Part shown: piece by piece, positions 63,539-64,000 of the stretch
Numbering within the stretch: the stretch's first letter is position 1
Layout of the letters: each line of letters begins with the position of its first letter
Translations under genes and position numbers: made by a program
Notes under the pieces: generated by a model
What the model was told of the DNA's origin: nothing
The model's database searches: none
The model's input: the letters and a program-made list of their open reading frames with translations, nothing else
Assembly (NCBI RefSeq): GCF_050948215.1
Contig: NW_027488564.1
Span: forward strand, 1 to 64,000
DNA length: 64,000 nt
Origin: Halictus rubicundus
Taxonomy: Eukaryota; Arthropoda; Insecta; Hymenoptera; Halictidae
Direction: 5' to 3'

Positions 63539-64000
63539 CATATGCTATCCTCTGTCCTGTCCTATCCTCTATCCTATGCTATCCTCTATCCTATCCTCTA
63601 TCCTATCCTATCCTCTATCATATCCTATCCTCTATCCTATCAAATCCCCTATCCTATCCTCTATCCTATCCTATCCTCTATCCTATGCTATCCTCTATCC
63701 TATCCTCTATTCTATCCCATCGTGTATCCTATCCTCTATCCTATCCTATCCTCTATCCTATCCTATCCTCCATCCTATCCTATCCTCAATCCTATCCTTT
63801 CCTGTATCCTATCCAATCCTGTATCCTCTCATGTCCTCTATCCTATCCTATCCTCTATTCGATCCTATCCTTTTATCTTATCCTATCCTATCCTCTATCC
63901 TATCCTATCCTCTATCCTATCCTATCTTCTATCCTATCCTATCCTCTATCCTATCAAATCCCCTATCCTATCCTCTGTCCTATTCTATCCTCTATCCTAT

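Larger units (their letters stand above)
1..64000 (+). repeat. 17-bp satellite array filling the window
   Basis: The consensus monomer is TATCCTATCCTATCCTC, two TATCC pentamers plus one TATCCTC heptamer. It repeats head to tail across all 64 kb, and neither edge of the array lies inside the window. I saw no stretch in the opposite orientation (no GGATA-rich segment) and no unique island. Consensus composition is 7 C, 7 T, 3 A and 0 G, so the top strand is almost G-free and about 41% G+C. Common variants are TATCG or TATCA or TATCT for TATCC, TATCAAATCCCC, CTCCATCC, CTCAATCC, CTTTCC, TGTATCC, CCAATCC and CTAACC. 12-bp units (pentamer plus heptamer) and heptamer doublets are frequent. No gene, tRNA, rRNA, mobile element or promoter could be supported anywhere. 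Large tandem satellites of this kind are typical of eukaryotic heterochromatin; species and chromosomal position cannot be told. Confidence 0.97.
53060..64000 (+). repeat. Satellite domain E
   Basis: This is the 17-bp satellite with E-specific variants. The cassette is ATGCTC-TATCGTC-TATCCCATCCTATTCCTC, with ATG at 53,098, 54,247, 55,069, 56,315, 57,649, 58,183, 59,272, 60,699, 62,481 and 63,330 (the first and fourth lack the TATCCCATCC form). TATCGAATCC replaces the usual TATCCAATCC in many divergent cassettes, CAAAACCCC replaces CAAATCCCC, and the monomer CTACCCTATTCTCTGTCC is common. Stretches between the listed blocks (for example 55.9-58.1 kb) hold variant monomers with no clear long period. 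Confidence 0.65.

Noticed and set aside
1..64000. A CRISPR array, because of short regular repeats.
   Set aside because: There are no unique spacers between repeats; the repeats abut directly and no cas gene is present.
1..64000. A telomere, because GGATA-type repeats on one strand recall G-rich telomeric DNA.
   Set aside because: The unit is 17 bp with a pentamer/heptamer structure, higher-order repeats and heavy variation. It matches no telomere motif I know, and no chromosome end is visible.
1..64000. A classical triplex-forming polypurine/polypyrimidine tract.
   Set aside because: Every pentamer and heptamer carries an A in the pyrimidine strand, so uninterrupted pyrimidine tracts are only 4-6 bases long, too short for a stable intramolecular triplex.
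1..64000. Inverted segments or palindromic junctions within the array.
   Set aside because: I looked for GGATA-rich text on the top strand and found none; every monomer lies in the same orientation.

Overview
The whole 64 kb is one uninterrupted satellite DNA array. I see no gene, RNA gene, transposon, CRISPR array or unique-sequence island in it. The consensus monomer is the 17-mer TATCCTATCCTATCCTC: two TATCC pentamers followed by one TATCCTC heptamer. It is repeated head to tail in one orientation from the first base to the last, roughly 3,700 unit-equivalents. The array is built from two 'letters', TATCC and TATCCTC. Local departures from the 17-mer are extra or missing letters (12-mers, pure pentamer runs, heptamer runs) and point substitutions. 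The consensus top strand contains no G (7 C, 7 T, 3 A per 17), so G appears only at variant positions.

Organism: satellite arrays of this length with nested higher-order repeats point to a eukaryote, probably constitutive heterochromatin (pericentromere, subtelomere, sex or B chromosome). Nothing in the sequence identifies the taxon, and I do not recognise the monomer as a named satellite.

Layout, judged from diagnostic variant monomers (borders are approximate). Domain A (1 to ~8.1 kb) has short 270-610 bp higher-order units and TACGTTC variants. Domain B (~8.1-33.3 kb) carries an ATGATC-marked cassette at least 21 times, tandem or dispersed duplications of 0.4-2.6 kb, and near its end young pure-pentamer runs. 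Domain C (~33.3-39.9 kb) has heptamer runs and an ATGCTC/TTATCGTC form of the cassette. Domain D (~39.9-53.06 kb) is a large higher-order repeat with two full copies of 4,989 and 4,391 bp plus partial copies on both sides. Domain E (~53.06-64 kb) has ~0.9 kb higher-order units marked by CAAAACCCC and TATCGAATCC, and its last ~0.46 kb repeats material from 55.3-55.9 kb.

Coding potential: very long open frames exist on the + strand, the longest 2,593 codons at 15,275-23,056. They follow from the monomer. No + frame of the 17-mer has a stop codon, 51 bp (3 x 17) encodes a repeating 17-residue Tyr/Pro/Ile/Leu/Ser string, and an ATG arises only where a C or T mutated. The - strand has three TAG triplets per monomer, so it has no long frames. 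I therefore annotate no CDS.

The information in this window is its duplication history: nested direct duplications, changes of exactly one pentamer, heptamer or 17-mer between copies, and one divergent cassette family that takes a different diagnostic form in each domain. Coordinates were read by eye from anchor motifs; anchors should be exact or within a base or two, block edges within about 20 bp.
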